From: Metellina segmentata
Lineage: Eukaryota; Arthropoda; Arachnida; Araneae; Tetragnathidae
Assembly (NCBI GenBank): GCA_947359465.1
Contig: OX375877.1
Location: 68,736,698 to 68,800,697, forward strand
Direction: 5' to 3'
DNA: 64,000 nt
Made by a program: the position numbers and the translations under genes. Below the pieces are notes generated by a model that saw only the letters and a program-made list of their open reading frames with translations, did not search any database and was not told the DNA's origin. How positions within the stretch are numbered: position 1 is the stretch's first letter; the number at the start of each line of letters is the position of its first letter. Positions 1 to 11,847 of the stretch are shown piece by piece.

Positions 1-668
1 TAGAGGCATTTGAATGGTGTGTTAACTATCTTCACTCCTGTAGTTCCGCCCCATTTGGATGTATTAAAATAACAGCATTTACTTTCAAAACGTCAAAACA
101 TGTTCAGTAATTTATGCTGTCCTTGTCAGCTTCACACTAATAATCTAACCCTAGGGAAAATAATACACCGATTTGGGAACCCATTTAACAACACCTTGGA
201 ACTGGTATCTTTCAGATGTACTGGTATCTTTCAGGACCACGTACAAGTTGGTCAATGAGGTATCCTAAATGAAAATGCATCCCATATATATATGTATATA
301 TATATTTAGGGACTATTATCACGCACTACCGCGACAAAAGGTGTGTTGTCCAATGATATTATTGAGCTTATTGAGTGTTCCTTATCCTCTCATGACTCTC
401 GTTTGTTATTACTCTAGGGCAAATTTCTGCATGTAATGTTTTTATTAGATGACTCCTCAATATTGCTATCAGGTTTTGTTTAGTACTTAATGCTCTGATC
501 ATTCCGAGTCGGGGTTAGTTGAGTTGGGGTTTAGGTGCAAAGGGTCATATTTGGACAAGCTGCACCAAACACAAGACAAAGTCAACTAACTGAATGTTAC
601 GAGATTTACGAGTATGTATAGGATAGTATTGCTTTCACTCCACAACACACTTAATGACTAAATGATTA
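1..668. other. AT-rich flank without a gene
   Basis: No open frame with recognisable protein features on either strand. It holds a short TA microsatellite near 286-305 and one reverse-oriented copy of the family H core, listed separately. Otherwise nothing is seen. Confidence 0.5.
553..587 (-). repeat. Family H hairpin core, reverse copy
   Basis: Read on the minus strand this matches the core found at 28050, 45276 and 59367: a TTGTCTTGTG-type arm followed by a GCAGCTTG block. Only one arm and part of the loop are present. Family H is a name used in this answer only; I do not recognise a described element. Confidence 0.45.
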
Positions 669-737
669 TTGGTTGAAATAATTCATGGATTCTTCCTCCA
701 ACCTTTTGCAAGATTCTATTGGTCTTTAATTTGGAAT

Positions 738-1140
738 AGAATCCTCTGGAAAGATTCCATTGCTGATTTCCTTAAGAGTGGAATCCTATGGAAAGATACC
801 ATGGCTCATTTTCTTAAGAGTAGAATCCCATGGAAGGATTCCGTGGCTCATTTCATTAAGAGTAGAATCCCATAGAAAGATTCCATGGCTCATTTCCTTA
901 AGAGTAGAATCCCATTGAAGGATTCTATGGCTCATTACCTATAAAGTAGAATCCCATGAAAATATTCCATGTTCCATGGCTCATTCCCTTAAGAGTAGAA
1001 TCCCATGGAAGGATTCCGTCGCTCATTTCATTAAGAGTAGAATCCCGTGGAAGGATGCCATGGCTCATTTTCTTGAGAGTTGAATCAGATGGAAAGATTC
1101 CTTTGCTCATTTCTGTAAGAGTAAAATCCCATAGAAAAGA
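738..1140. repeat. 42-bp minisatellite, about 9-10 units
   Basis: The unit includes GGCTCATTTCNTTAAGAG followed by TAGAATCCCATGGAAGGATTCC-like sequence and repeats about every 42 bp with point differences and one small insertion near 960. The short frames across it (669-875, 956-1165 and the minus frame 925-1149) are translations of the repeat, not genes. A further partial unit lies at 1432-1480 beyond an inserted SINE. Confidence 0.85.
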
Positions 1141-1431
1141 GCCGACCAACCAGTATAGTGGTTAAGTTGTTGGACTCTAGATCGAAAGGTTCCTGGTTCG
1201 AATCCGAGTCCGGGCATGGATGTTTGTAAGCGTATGGCCGAAAGTCCTCACGTTGGGTTGGTGTGGAAGTTTGGAGAGTAGGGTGCCAACTCATGTGTTG
1301 TTTCGTCATCTGACCGTGGTTCAAAATTACGAGGTGTTGTCCTCGGATCTTTCCCTTAAGGGATTGATCCCGGACCGTCGTCAATAGCCCGTTGTATTGC
1401 TCTAGTATGACGTTAATTTAAAAAAAAAATA
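1141..1431 (+). mobile_element. SINE, head type A, with 13-bp TSD
   Basis: tRNA-derived SINE. The head starts GCCGACCAACC, has an A-box-like TAGTGGTTAAG and a B box GGTTCGAATCC. The shared body and an A-rich tail follow. Flanking copies of CCCATAGAAAAGA at 1128-1140 and 1432-1444 are an exact 13-bp target-site duplication. About 35 bp between head and body (the GGTGTAGAGGCGGC region seen in other copies) is missing, with short repeats at the deletion edge. It would have been transcribed by RNA polymerase III and retroposed by a LINE enzyme; that is family knowledge. Confidence 0.92.
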
Positions 1432-1444
1432 CCCATAGAAAAGA

Positions 1445-3100
1445 TTCCATGGCTCATTTCTTTTGAATAGAATGGCTTGGAAAAATAGTATTGGTGACAA
1501 GGTCAAAAATGGCTAAAAGTCATGCTAGGAAAACTGCAGGTTGCAAAGTGGAAATGTGTGTTTACTCCTCGGGATTAAACTATGAACGTTTTACATTGTT
1601 TTAAATTTTAATTCTTATTGCTTCATTCTGGTTTTTCTACGGTTTTGTAGTAACTTTTAATCGCTGCTTTGTTTGATCTTTTTACTTACTTCGACGTTTC
1701 CGCAGTTTGTCCGTGTTCCGGACATTTGCTCCATGAACCCAAACCAAAGTAGGACACACCTTGATTCATCAGGGAAGCGACAATAGAGATTGGATCCAAG
1801 TCACACACTGACTACGCTGTTTTGGCAGAGGAGATCGATGGTGTACGTAAACTATTGGCACCAACGCTGACAGAACTGATGCACGGAGCCGTTCACTCTC
1901 TATTGTAATATATCTGTCTGCCCGTGGTGACAAGCGCTCGAAGAACTTGCGTTGATGCTGCGAGGATGAGTTTGTCAGAAATGCTACGTACTGATTGACG
2001 GAAACAAATTACTTAAACATTGCACGATTACGCAGTAGCAGAGACGAACTGGCTTTGATGATTGGCCCGAGAAATATATCTGTCTACCGGCCTCATGACT
2101 AAAGATCTTTAAAGTGCTGGAAGTAACTATGTATCAGGTATACTAAGTATGGGTAAATAATATGTAATTTTAAATAATGATGCCAGTTCTTGTTTCTCAT
2201 AACACTATATTCCTTTTTCTGTGTCGACGCTTTTTGACTGCTTCAATTTACAACTATCAGAATTGCTACTAACACAATCCCACATACTTCCTAGTTTTCG
2301 ATTGATTTTGTTAGGTTTTCAACGTTTTAATGCTTTTTACTTAGGAATGCATTTGAGTTACAGCATAAAAGGAGTTCTGCTGTGCCTACCTAATAGATAG
2401 GACATATCATTTGTGTTTGTCCTTCGGTAGACTTCGAGTTCAAATCTGTGTCAGTAAATGCATGGATTTTGGTGATTAGCTGTTAGGAGCATTGAGAAAC
2501 TATAACAGAATATATAAAGCGCGAAATGGTATACTTTTTATGTTCCCAGTATCGTATAACCAAAACTAGTAGTAATGTGACCCTCGAAATGCTTTCGTTG
2601 GCCAGGGAACTTAACATTCATCATCTGATTAGTCCACGGGACGGGAAAATACGCCCATCCATTGCTTCATCATATGATTGGTTCGCGAGACATAGTTGTA
2701 GGTTGGTGATTTCACCACTTCTATAGCCACTCTATAGAAATGCGCACACACCTATGTTACCATATAAAGTTGAACCAAACATGGCGATAGAATGCCAAAT
2801 CGGTCAACCAAATCATTTTCCCACAGATTAAACTTTTGACTACGGCCATAGATGTAACTGGAGTGATTCTTTCTTGAGGCGATTGTTATAACTTTCAAGG
2901 TACAAGAGCTGTACTGGCTGTAGTCTAAATTCTTGGTGCGATCAAGGTAAAACTGCTGTACCATAGTCTAAAGTTTAATCTCGTGATTAATCGTGGACAT
3001 GTTTGTTAGTAGCACGTTATGAAACTCCACAATTGCAATACTTACGGCTATATTCACAAGTCTTGAATTAACTAGAAAATCAGTTCTGTGGATCATAAAG
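1445..3100. other. Unassigned intergenic sequence
   Basis: No supported gene. It contains the last minisatellite piece (to about 1480) and a family H core at 1698-1745. Frames at 2526-2726 (+) and 2752-2964 (-) are short, show no domain and use codons without bias; I regard them as chance. Confidence 0.4.
1698..1745 (+). repeat. Family H core, degenerate copy
   Basis: Contains CGCAGTTTGTCC, then TTGCTCCATGAACCCAAACC, in the same order as the fuller copy at 59367-59430. The first stem arm is mostly lost. Confidence 0.4.
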
Positions 3101-4593
3101 AGCCGTATTCTCAAACGGAGGGTTAAGTGATCGACGGATTAAAATGATACACTCGCTGTGATTGGCTACTACCGTCTCCTCACGATCATGTGATATTGTT
3201 TATATTTGTTACGACGCCCGAATCTGCATTCATACTAGTCAAACCCGTACGTAGTTCACCGTCAGAATAGATTCCAAATTGTGATTAAATAGAACGCATA
3301 CGGCATTTTAATTTGGGTTTTGAAAAAGAAATTATAGGTTTTTAATTTAAAATTGGAAACCTAAATTTTTCAAAAAAGAATTGTACACAATGCTTTGAAA
3401 AATCAATGTAAACCGATTATGGGTGTCAGTGTGGGTGTCTGTTGGTGTAAAGTGAAATCACACTTGCATTGTCAATTTTTTCTTTCATTTTCGTAATAAA
3501 TCAACAAAATAATTTTTTTATTCCACGACGAATTTGCACCTGCCATTGTCTCATTCTACCGTTCACTCTCTCATTGGTTTCTACTCTGGTGAGCCAGAAT
3601 ATAGTTCGACACAGAACACATCTATTTTATAGAAAATGTAATCAAGTTATTTTTTCGATTCGTATAAGATTAGTTGAATGCGCGTCGACCAAAGAATTTA
3701 CCACAGAATGAAGTGCCTTGACAAATCAATGTAATCCGATTATCTTTGTCCTTGTCAGTATGGGTGTCTGTTTGTGTAAATTGAAGTCACACTTGCATAG
3801 TCAATTCTTCTTTCCTTTTCGTAATAAATCAACAAAATAATTTTTATTCCACGACGAATTTGCACCTGCCATTGTCTCATTCTACCGTTCACTCTCTCAT
3901 TGGTTTCTATTCTGGTGAGCCAGAATATAGTTCGAACCAGAACACATCTATTTTATAGAAAATGTAATCAAGTTATTTTTTTTTATTCGTATAAGATTAG
4001 TTGAATGCGCGTCGACCAAAGAATTTACCACAGAATGAAGTGCCTTGACAAATCAATGTAATCCGATTATCTATGTCCTTGTCAGTATGGGTGTCTGTTT
4101 GTGTAAATTGAAGTCACACTTGCATAGTGAATTCTTCTTTCATTTTCGTAATAAATCAACAAAATAATTTTTATCCTACGACGAATTTGCATCTGCCATT
4201 GTCTCATTCTACCGTTCACTCTCATTGGTTTCTACTCTGGTGAGCCAGAATACAGTTCGAACCAGAACACATCTATTTTATAGAAAATGTAATCAAGTTA
4301 TTTTTTCGATTCGTATAAGATCAGTTGAATGCGCGTCGTCGCAAGAATTTAGCACAGAATGAAGTGTGTCGTCCATTGTCTTTTGTTTACAGCATATCTC
4401 GCTTCCTTCGAAAAAAGATAGTACTGCGCATGCGCAGCTCTCAACCAAGAGTTAATTCGCCGATTTCAAGGGATCAAAATGTGACACCGAAACGGAGGTT
4501 TAAACCACGGATGAGGCATTGCAAATACGTTTTTTCGATAACCCGGGGATTATCGTTGATCCGTGGGTTAACTCGAACTTGTGAATACGACCG
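3101..4593. mobile_element. Candidate TIR element enclosing a tandem triplet
   Basis: The left edge (GCCGTATTCTCAAACGGAGG, from 3102) is matched in inverted orientation by the right edge, whose reverse complement reads GGTCGTATTCACAAGTTCGA then a GTTAAC block and CACGG. Similarity of the ends is roughly 70 percent by eye. The inside holds three tandem ~325-bp units and no transposase frame. It may be a non-autonomous DNA transposon; the superfamily is not known to me. Confidence 0.4.
3395..4368. repeat. Three tandem ~325-bp units
   Basis: The block AATCAATGTAA then CCGATTAT recurs at 3401, 3724 and 4051, giving spacings of 323 and 327 bp. Each unit continues with the GGGTGTCTGTTTGTGTAAA and CCATTGTCTCATTCTACCG blocks. 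The units are nearly identical except for small insertions and deletions, so the duplication looks recent. Frames 3469-3711 and 4325-4597 lie in or across it and have no recognisable product. Confidence 0.9.
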
Positions 4594-4599
4594 TTAGTC

Positions 4600-5300
4600 T
4601 ACTTAAATTTCACGTCTATCATTTAGAGTAACTATGGCTTACCCACTGGGTACTTAATCTCAAATAATGGTCTACTTGTCCCTCATAGTACAGAAGATGT
4701 CAATGGTCGAGAATTAAAAAATTAATTATTGTGTAAAGTCGCATAATTTTGAAGGCATTTTTTTTTATGAATGACTTTAAAGAAGTACTGGCCTACCTGG
4801 AATTTTCCGATACCCCGATGGGCCAGTACGTCACTGCGCAGTTAACTAAAACATCACATCATTTATTTTGATCAACAAGAAACCCCTCCATGCATGGTAT
4901 GATCCAATACATTCACGCCAAAATTCTCTAATGAGTACGTGGCTTTAGGAGGCTATTCCCGAGGCAAATCTGGAAGACTCCTACAGCGAGCAAAGAGCAA
5001 AACGCGAAAGAGCGAAGCCGATGAAGAGATATGACGTCATTTGCCTTTCAGAACGGATGGAGGGTCAATATTTGCGGACGGAACATCGTCTTCGAAGTCA
5101 TTCATTACGGGGACGACCTTCGGTGGTCAGCACACGTCGAGGAACTGCTCCATTAATTTCCCCTCAAACGAACGTCAAAATAACTTCTTCCAGAGTGACG
5201 TATGTGTTCTTTTTGGGCTCCGTCTTCCATCGACAAGAGTGTCACGAGACTGCGGAAGAAAGGATAAGTAAGCAAATGGCGATATCTGTATTGGATTGAC
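4600..5300. other. Unassigned block with a GC-richer part
   Basis: From about 4930 to 5300 base composition is visibly more balanced than the surroundings, and overlapping plus frames of 92 and 76 codons occur (5021-5299, 5041-5271). Neither shows a domain I recognise, and overlapping open frames in a GC-richer patch are expected by chance. It could be an old coding fragment of a mobile element. Confidence 0.3.
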
Positions 5301-5304
5301 GAGC

Positions 5305-5440
5305 ATGTGTAGAGGGAAATGAATTGTGAAATCGGATTATGACTTGGTCATTGGTTTTTTCAGTTGAGCTAGGAGCTAAACACATCGCGAAGTAACAGCG
5401 GTTTAACATTAACTGATATGAAATGTTTGAGTTCAAATCT
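5305..5440 (+). repeat. Dispersed repeat pair, first copy
   Basis: Shares GGAAATGAAT, GAGCTARGAGCTAA and CAGCGGTTTAACA blocks in the same order with 7352-7478. The two copies lie about 2 kb apart in the same direction. Function unknown. Confidence 0.65.
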
Positions 5441-5504
5441 ATATCTACGTGTTGTCTATTTCTATCCGTATCTCTCTATATTAAAAAAAAAGTTGCCGCC
5501 GCCG

Positions 5505-6265
5505 CCGCAGGATTGAAAACTGTGTTGTTTAGCTCGATTCTTAGACGGTTTCCCGAGAAAGTACTGATCGGAAAAAATGAAATTAACATGGTTTGTACTT
5601 CATCGTATTCCCTGGATAATTATCAAGATTTTTTTCCGATGCGGCTATTAGTTTAGGTTTTATTAAGTGTCAAAATTGAAGAAGTGAAAGTTCTTCCGCG
5701 AGTGAGCAAAACACGTACAAATTTTCAGTCTTCAGCCGTGAGTTTTTTTTAAGAGTACCTCTCAACGTAAATTTTTGCAGCTCGTCGAGTTTTTTTTTTT
5801 TAATTTCAATTTGGTTCTTGATAATATTTTTTTGAAATTCGGGAAAAATCGGGACATTTTTGTTCTTTTTTTAAAACTACCGTATCTATATCTTATTACT
5901 ATTAGTTTTTAATTTTAAAAATATCGCAGTATACCTCAGAATGTACTCTTTCTTACGGTACTATTATTTTTGAAATCGGTTAAAAATTAAATTGGATGCG
6001 ATCAAAAGTTGGTCATACAAAATTCGGAATCTTTGGATATTTTCGCTACTTTCTGTTACAACCGTTATATCTACAGAAAAAACCATTATTTTTTAAATTT
6101 GAGAACATTACTGACTACATTATATTACACTCTTTCTTATGGTACAATTATTTTTAAAATTGGTTAATAAATAAAATCGATGCAATTACAAGTTGGTCAT
6201 ACAATTTTCGGAACTTTCAGATCGTAATTTCTGATACAAAACTAAAACTGTCATATCTATATTGG
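5505..6265 (+). repeat. T-rich dispersed repeat (family T)
   Basis: Matches 54965-55800 and, for its first part, 55900-56060, through blocks such as GATGCGGCTATTAGTTT, TTTTCAGTCTTCAGCCGTGA, AATCGGGACATTTT and ACTCTTTCTTAYGGTAC. The last block recurs inside this copy at 5945 and 6129, so a ~184-bp unit is tandemly duplicated. A GCCGCC run lies at its left edge (5494-5507). The frame at 5423-5656 crosses the start and has no domain. No transposase is seen. Confidence 0.7.
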
Positions 6266-6269
6266 GGGT

Positions 6270-6482
6270 TGGCGAGCGTATAAAAAAAAGGACATGTGTG
6301 TATGTGTATATTCTCTATACAAATCTACACCGTTTGACCAATCCACACCAAATTTGTACACTTATACTTTGGAACGCTGCGGAAAACATAGGCTATTACT
6401 TTCCTATTTAAGAAACTATACGAGTAGATATTGAATGGTATGGTGATTGAAATGTATATATTAACAACAGGATAGAAACTAA
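6270..6482 (+). repeat. Duplicated Helitron-like 5' part
   Basis: The block from 6320 (TCTACACCGTTTGACCAAT, then CACACCAAATTT) repeats the 5' part of the adjacent Helitron at 6520-6600, including the TTCCGC and CATAGGCTA regions in altered order. It looks like a second, truncated family member. Confidence 0.5.
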
Positions 6483-6897
6483 TCTAGTATATATAAAAAT
6501 GGATGTGTGCGTATTTTCTATACACATCTACACCGTTTGATCAATTTACACCAAATTTGGTAGACCTAGCCTATGTTTTCCGCAGTGTTCTAAATTATAT
6601 TTCTTTCCTGTCTTCAGATCAATCTGTAGCCATGAAAATTGGCACACAGGTAGTCCTAAAAGTGCCCCCCGAAGCCCCAATTTTTAAATCTAAAGTTTGT
6701 TTTTTGGCAATAAATGGACATGGACTGGGAAAAACGTTTTTCAGGGTTTGTGTATGTATTAACACAGGAAAATGCAGCGGTCATATTTAACTGCAGCGGT
6801 AGGATACACGTTCTACAGAGTTTGTGTATCTGAGTTGACACAGGGAAATGTCGGGGTCATATTTGAAACCCGAACAACGTCAGGTTATTCAGCTAGT
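6483..6897 (+). mobile_element. Short non-autonomous Helitron
   Basis: Begins TCTAGTATATATAAA and ends with a decayed CCCG-CAACG-type hairpin followed by CAGCTAGT. Helitrons characteristically start TC, end CTRR (often CTAGT) and have a small GC hairpin just before the end; the larger element at 11848-13326 has the same layout. The 415-bp length leaves no room for a Rep/helicase. Frames 6503-6790 and 6772-7065 are chance. Confidence 0.6.
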
Positions 6898-6978
6898 AGC
6901 TTAATACAAAAATTTAGAAAGTTACTTAACTTAATGTTTCACATTAAATTTTATGAGTGTTTTCTCATTTGTATTCTT

Positions 6979-7150
6979 GACGTGGTGTGGAAGTTTGGAG
7001 AGTGGGTTGTTAGTTCAGATGTTGCCTCGTCACATCTGACCGTGGTTCAAAATTACGTGGTGTAGTCCTGGGATCTTTCATGTTGTGATTGATCCCGGAC
7101 CGTTGTCAACAGAACGTTGTGTTCTAGTACGACGTTAATTAAAATACCTA
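6979..7150 (+). mobile_element. SINE body and tail fragment, head missing
   Basis: Starts inside the shared body (GTGTGGAAGTTTGGAGAGTG) and runs through GACCGTGGTTCAAAATTACG to CGACGTTAATTAAAATACC. No tRNA-like head is present upstream, so this is a 5'-truncated copy or an old fragment. Confidence 0.85.
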
Positions 7151-7351
7151 CCTGCCTTCGTCAATAATATACACACACTTGCTTAAAAATATCGAGTCTG
7201 GAAAGTTTAATCAGATCTTTATAGAATTGATCACAAAAATCTTTACATGAAAATGAGACTCCTATTCAAAGGCAAATACACATAAAACTTAACGTTAAAG
7301 ATGAATTGCTTTAACATTTAAGTAAATTGATAGCTGCCTTGAATTAACAAG

Positions 7352-7478
7352 CCGGTGTGGGGGAAATGAATGTGATATCCGATTGCTGGTCGGATGATTG
7401 GTTTTAAGTTGAGCTAAGAGCTAACTTCAAGACGAAATAGCAGCGGTTTAACAATAACTAACATGACATTTTTGTCTC
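7352..7478 (+). repeat. Dispersed repeat pair, second copy
   Basis: Partner of 5305-5440. The flanks 7150-7330 and 7490-7640 also resemble each other (CTTGCTAAAAA, AAAATGAG, TATTCAA, CAAATAC blocks), so a larger ~350-bp unit may be duplicated here. Confidence 0.55.
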
Positions 7479-7894
7479 AAAGTATGTTTCTCATTACGTT
7501 TTATGTGTATATTTTGAATACCAGATAGACTTGCTAAAAACTATCAACTCTGAAAAAAGTTTAGGTACAACGTATGGAATAGAACAATAATCTGCATAAA
7601 AATGAGGCCGGTATTCAAGCAAATACCCTTAATGCTTAATTCTCCAGGTGTTAACTTCGCGTCAAAACTGCTCCGTAGTGGCCAGCATCTGATACAAAAA
7701 CATGTTCCGAACTATCACTAGTTCTGGGCAAGTGACATTTTGTTTGTCCTACAAAGATCTTTATTCAATCTTGAAGTAATAGACAGTTTTGTCGCTAAGC
7801 GATATCTTGTGTCACTAGCAAAATCGACCGGATCTTGAATTGAGCTATCACGTCAAAACCACTTTGTTTAATATTAACCTCGATTAATTCGCTG

Positions 7895-8200
7895 AATTAC
7901 ATTCTTTATTGCAATTTGATTAATTAGATTTTTTATTGCAATTCGATTAATTAGATTCTTTATTGCAATTCGATTAATTAAATTCAGTTTGTATTATTCT
8001 TTATTACAGTTCGATTAATTAGATTCTTTATTACAATTCGATTAATTAAATTCTTTATTGTGATTCGATTAATTAGATTCTTTATTTCAATTCGATTAAT
8101 TAGATTACTTATTTCAATTCGATTAATTAAATTCTTTATTTCAGTTCGATTTATTAGATTCTTTATTGCAATTCGATTAATTAGATTTTTTTATTCGATT
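7895..8200. repeat. 27-bp minisatellite, about 11 units
   Basis: The unit reads roughly TTCTTTATTGCAATTCG followed by ATTAATTAGA, 27 bp long, with a longer spacer near 7980-8000. Since 27 is a multiple of three the array stays open in frame (8060-8251 plus), giving an Ile/Arg/Phe-rich repeat peptide that I consider an artefact. Confidence 0.9.
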
Positions 8201-8407
8201 CTTAATTGTATGCAAATTTTTTTAACATTAAAGTTCAAATACAAATTGTAGTTTTATTTATTAGTGTCAAACTGAATTTTTTTATGGGTGATTAAAATTT
8301 AGAGACATGCATACACATTCGCGTCTAGACAGAATTAAGTGCCTTATTCTTAGATAAGTGTTTGCTTATAGCTAAACAGTTTAATCGACGGTATATTAGG
8401 TCATCAT

Positions 8408-8655
8408 AGCAAGAGTGACCTAACCCACAAAATTCCGAAAATTTTACTATCACCTTTTATTCAGACCTTTTATTTATTTTTAATGCGCAAGTTCAAGTGT
8501 TTTAAAATTATAAAATAACTTGGTGTTGATCACTGAAAACAAATTTTCAGAAACTTAAATCATCTTGTGGATAAATAAGAATGTATAAAAAATGGTGGCT
8601 AGAAAATCGCATTTATCTCGATTGAGCATGTTGGTGGGTTAGGCCACTCTTACTT
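8408..8655. mobile_element. Candidate miniature TIR element, ~250 bp
   Basis: AAGAGTGACCTAACCCAC at 8411-8428 is matched in inverted orientation by GTGGGTTAGGCCACTCTT at 8634-8651, differing at one position over 18. The interior is AT-rich and non-coding. Class unknown; no clear target duplication seen. Confidence 0.55.
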
Positions 8656-8659
8656 TGAT

Positions 8660-10020
8660 ATATGAGTGCTAAATGCATACTCCGCGGTCCTTAATTTTAC
8701 GCATGTAAATAAAGTTCAAGTTATTTGTGCAGCGTTCTCATGTTTAACAAACTCGCTTGCGTTTAACCGTGTTTGTTTAATATCTACGTTAACTAGATTA
8801 CGGAAGGAAAACACACAAGAGAGAGTAGTCTGTAAGTTGCTTATTTGCATAAATTTTCATTTAGTGGATAATCGCGCGTAGTTTGAATGAACTTTTGAAA
8901 GGAACTTTCACCGAGTCTCCGTTCCGATAAGAAAAGTTTGATAAATGTTCAAATAGAAATTCGTCTTTAAAAGACACAAAAGAATCGGAATTTGTGCATA
9001 AAATCCCGCTTTTGAATTTCCAAATAACTTTCCTCCAGAGGATTGTGTTCAGGCCATAGATTGGAACTACAGTCGCATGTTTTATTTAACGATTGAAGTG
9101 ACTGAATACTTAAGATGCTAATCCTCTTTTGTCCTTATTGGTATGTCCAATGCTTGAAAGCTAAATGAAAGAACTCGACGTAAGGAAGTTTCTTTTCTTT
9201 CCGCCATTATTTCCTAGTACTTCGAAATGGTCTCCTTGGAGTTGTATGCTTTGGATTTAGTTTTGATGTAAAGCTGCGTCTTTCTCCTCACTATGGTGAG
9301 TAACTTAATTGAGCATCTCGGAAGAATGCAATCCACTCTCGACGCTACTGCTTACAAAAGGCTAGGGGATAGTTCTAGTACCGTTGAATAGAATGAACAA
9401 CGAATCAAACGAGATATAAACGACTGCTACAGTTTTATTCCGAGTAAGATAGCTGTGCCGAACATGTCGCACATTTGGCTCGTTATCACACAATTTGCCA
9501 CGCGTCCGTATAAATTCCACCTCGTTGAACCAATTCTCATATCTTTGACGTCAGCATTTCAGTTCGAAGCTAGAGAGCAGAACTATCGGACACTTATCGC
9601 GCCGTTAGAACAAGATGGGAGTGCCCAAAGGGGGTAGTATGAACTTAAAAGTTCAAAAAGATACGAAGCCAAGTACCATCGCGATAAATGAGCTGCACTT
9701 AAGGAGCACGAAAAACACCATGCAAGACACCGGTTGAGCGAAAGCGTGAGCAGTGTGTCCGGAAGAAGTCGGCGTAGGTGGATGCAAAATCGACTCATGC
9801 GGCCTTGGAGCCGCAACTATGGACTTTTCGTGCACCAGACATCAACATACAGCACTGGCTCAGACAAAGATGCCGTAGCGACTATCCTGACATTTGGGCC
9901 CATTGAATTCAGACATTAGGGCGCCGACACCAGTGTATTAGGTACATCGAGTAGGGATATTGATACAAGAGCAATGTGGTGACACATTTTGCTAAACACC
10001 GCTAGATTTCATTAAGAGTC
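8660..10020. other. Unassigned, partly GC-richer region
   Basis: No supported gene. From about 9290 to 9960 composition is more balanced, with several short overlapping frames on both strands (9455-9637, 9734-9919 plus; 9583-9816, 9653-9835 minus). One plus frame has an RRRW and RPW pattern that faintly recalls the N-terminus of PIF/Harbinger-associated proteins, but it is too weak to call. Possibly a decayed coding fragment. Confidence 0.3.
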
Positions 10021-11575
10021 CTGATTTTTCGCCCAATAAATGTTTGCATACACAACCTCGCTTCATTTCTCTCACAATCCACACGTAGGTTCTACGTAAA
10101 GATATGCAGCCATAGTAAAACTAATCACCTGTCTGTTTCTGTAGTAAATTCATGCACCATCGTTAATTCTAAACGTTAACACTTGCGTTTCTGTCTGGCA
10201 ACAATCAACCATCGTAGCATTTATTCAGTATGTTAAAAAATTGAGTTTTGAGCCACCGATCTTCTGATGAAATAAACGAAATTATGAGGGTGGAGTCGCT
10301 GTTGTAAGAGCTCAAAAGTGTAGGTCGCGTGAGCTTGGGAATGAACTTAATTATATTCTTGCAAATCGCAATCTAGCGCTCAATAATCGCATTAACCAAT
10401 CAATAATCAATCCAACATTAGCATTTATACTTTCTCCCAATATTACGTGACCTTCACTTCAAGCCAAGGAATAATGAGAGGAACGACCACAGGCACGTGA
10501 AGCAAAGTGGAGAAAGCTCAAAAAGCTATACGGGGAGGCAGTGAAACTGCCAAGCATACAGAAGAGCGTTTTCATTGGTATAGAGTAATAGAAACTATCA
10601 CCAAGAACGGTAGTGAAACTAATAAAATCATAAATCCTTTGTAGTTGTAAATATTATTTTATAGTAAAAACTGGGGTTTTTTATAGACTAATGTTAGTTA
10701 GGATCCAATGTAGCACAGAAAGGCTGCAGAAACGTTGAGGAGTTTCATTGAAAAACGATAGAAAAATCGTTCATATTAGCATATGCTACACAAAATAACT
10801 AAGCAAAATTTTAAAAAATTTGCAAATGGTACATTCTTAATAGTTTTTCACTGGAAATATTTTAAATATTTATTTAGGGAAGCTGCTTCAATTACATTAG
10901 TTAAATGTTAGTAGTAATAGTAACTTAATACATTAATGAACTCTCTTTACAATAAGGACCATGCATTTACTTAATAGAAATACGACGGTTATTTACACTT
11001 GATTTTTTTTTTAAACTTCATAGGCACCAGAAAACCTCCCTTTTTCTTTCGATATAATAAGACTAATTTAAAAATAAAACTTCTAGAACAAAATAAAAGT
11101 CAATAGCTCTTGAAGTTCTCTTGTGTTTGAGGTGATTTCTTTTCTGGATTTCATGAATTCTAATTTAATCTTTTCTATACAAATGAATTTTTATTGAAAC
11201 AAATGATAAAAACTTGATACATAAATAGCGATATCGAAGTGCATTGTGTTTTGCATAATGTAGTAATTCCATTGTTTAGTGAAATATTGTATAATTGAAT
11301 TGAATCGACCAGTGGTTCAAAGGAACATTTACTTTTAATACATCAGAATTTCTATTGGTGGAATTTCTTAAAACCTTGCAAAAATTAAAGGAATGTTATT
11401 AAGGAGTAGTTAATAACTGTGAAATCAATTTCGACTTTCTTCATTTCTGTAGGTATTTTTAGACTAAAAAGAGAACAATAAACCTTATTTTTAGAATATA
11501 AGCCTCTGTTTTGTAATGCTTCTTCCCCCTTCTCAATGTGCTCTATACCTTTAGTTTAGTCGGGTGGCGTGAGTT
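10021..11575. other. AT-rich, featureless
   Basis: Read on both strands; no frame, repeat array or RNA gene could be supported. A short tandem of AAAACA steps lies just beyond its right end (about 11611-11632). Confidence 0.5.
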
Positions 11576-11847
11576 CACTGTACTGACAAAAAGTCACCGG
11601 ACACCTGGAGTAAAAACAAAACAAAACAAAACAGAATTTATTTTGAGGTCTAACAACGAACTTAAAATTTCAGTTTTAGAGTCCCCATCCACATGAGTAA
11701 CAACAGAGATAACAACTTGAAAATGTAGACTGAAATTTAAGGAAGGAATGTACTATGGAAATATGTGGGTACGCAAATGTTTTGTATCAAAATCTAAACA
11801 TTGAAGTAGCCTTCACTTTACATTAACCTTAATATCCATATATAAAA

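Noticed and set aside
2390..2475. Possible decayed tRNA-type SINE head
   Set aside because: GAGTTCAAATCTG and GTCAGTAAATGCATGGATTT resemble the type A head end, but no A box and no body follow; similarity is too short.
8060..8251. Ile/Arg/Phe repeat peptide
   Set aside because: Translation of a 27-bp minisatellite whose length is a multiple of three; no start context or codon bias.
9290..9960. PIF/Harbinger-associated protein fragment
   Set aside because: Only an RRRW / RPW pattern is suggestive; no DDE or MADF motif, no ends.
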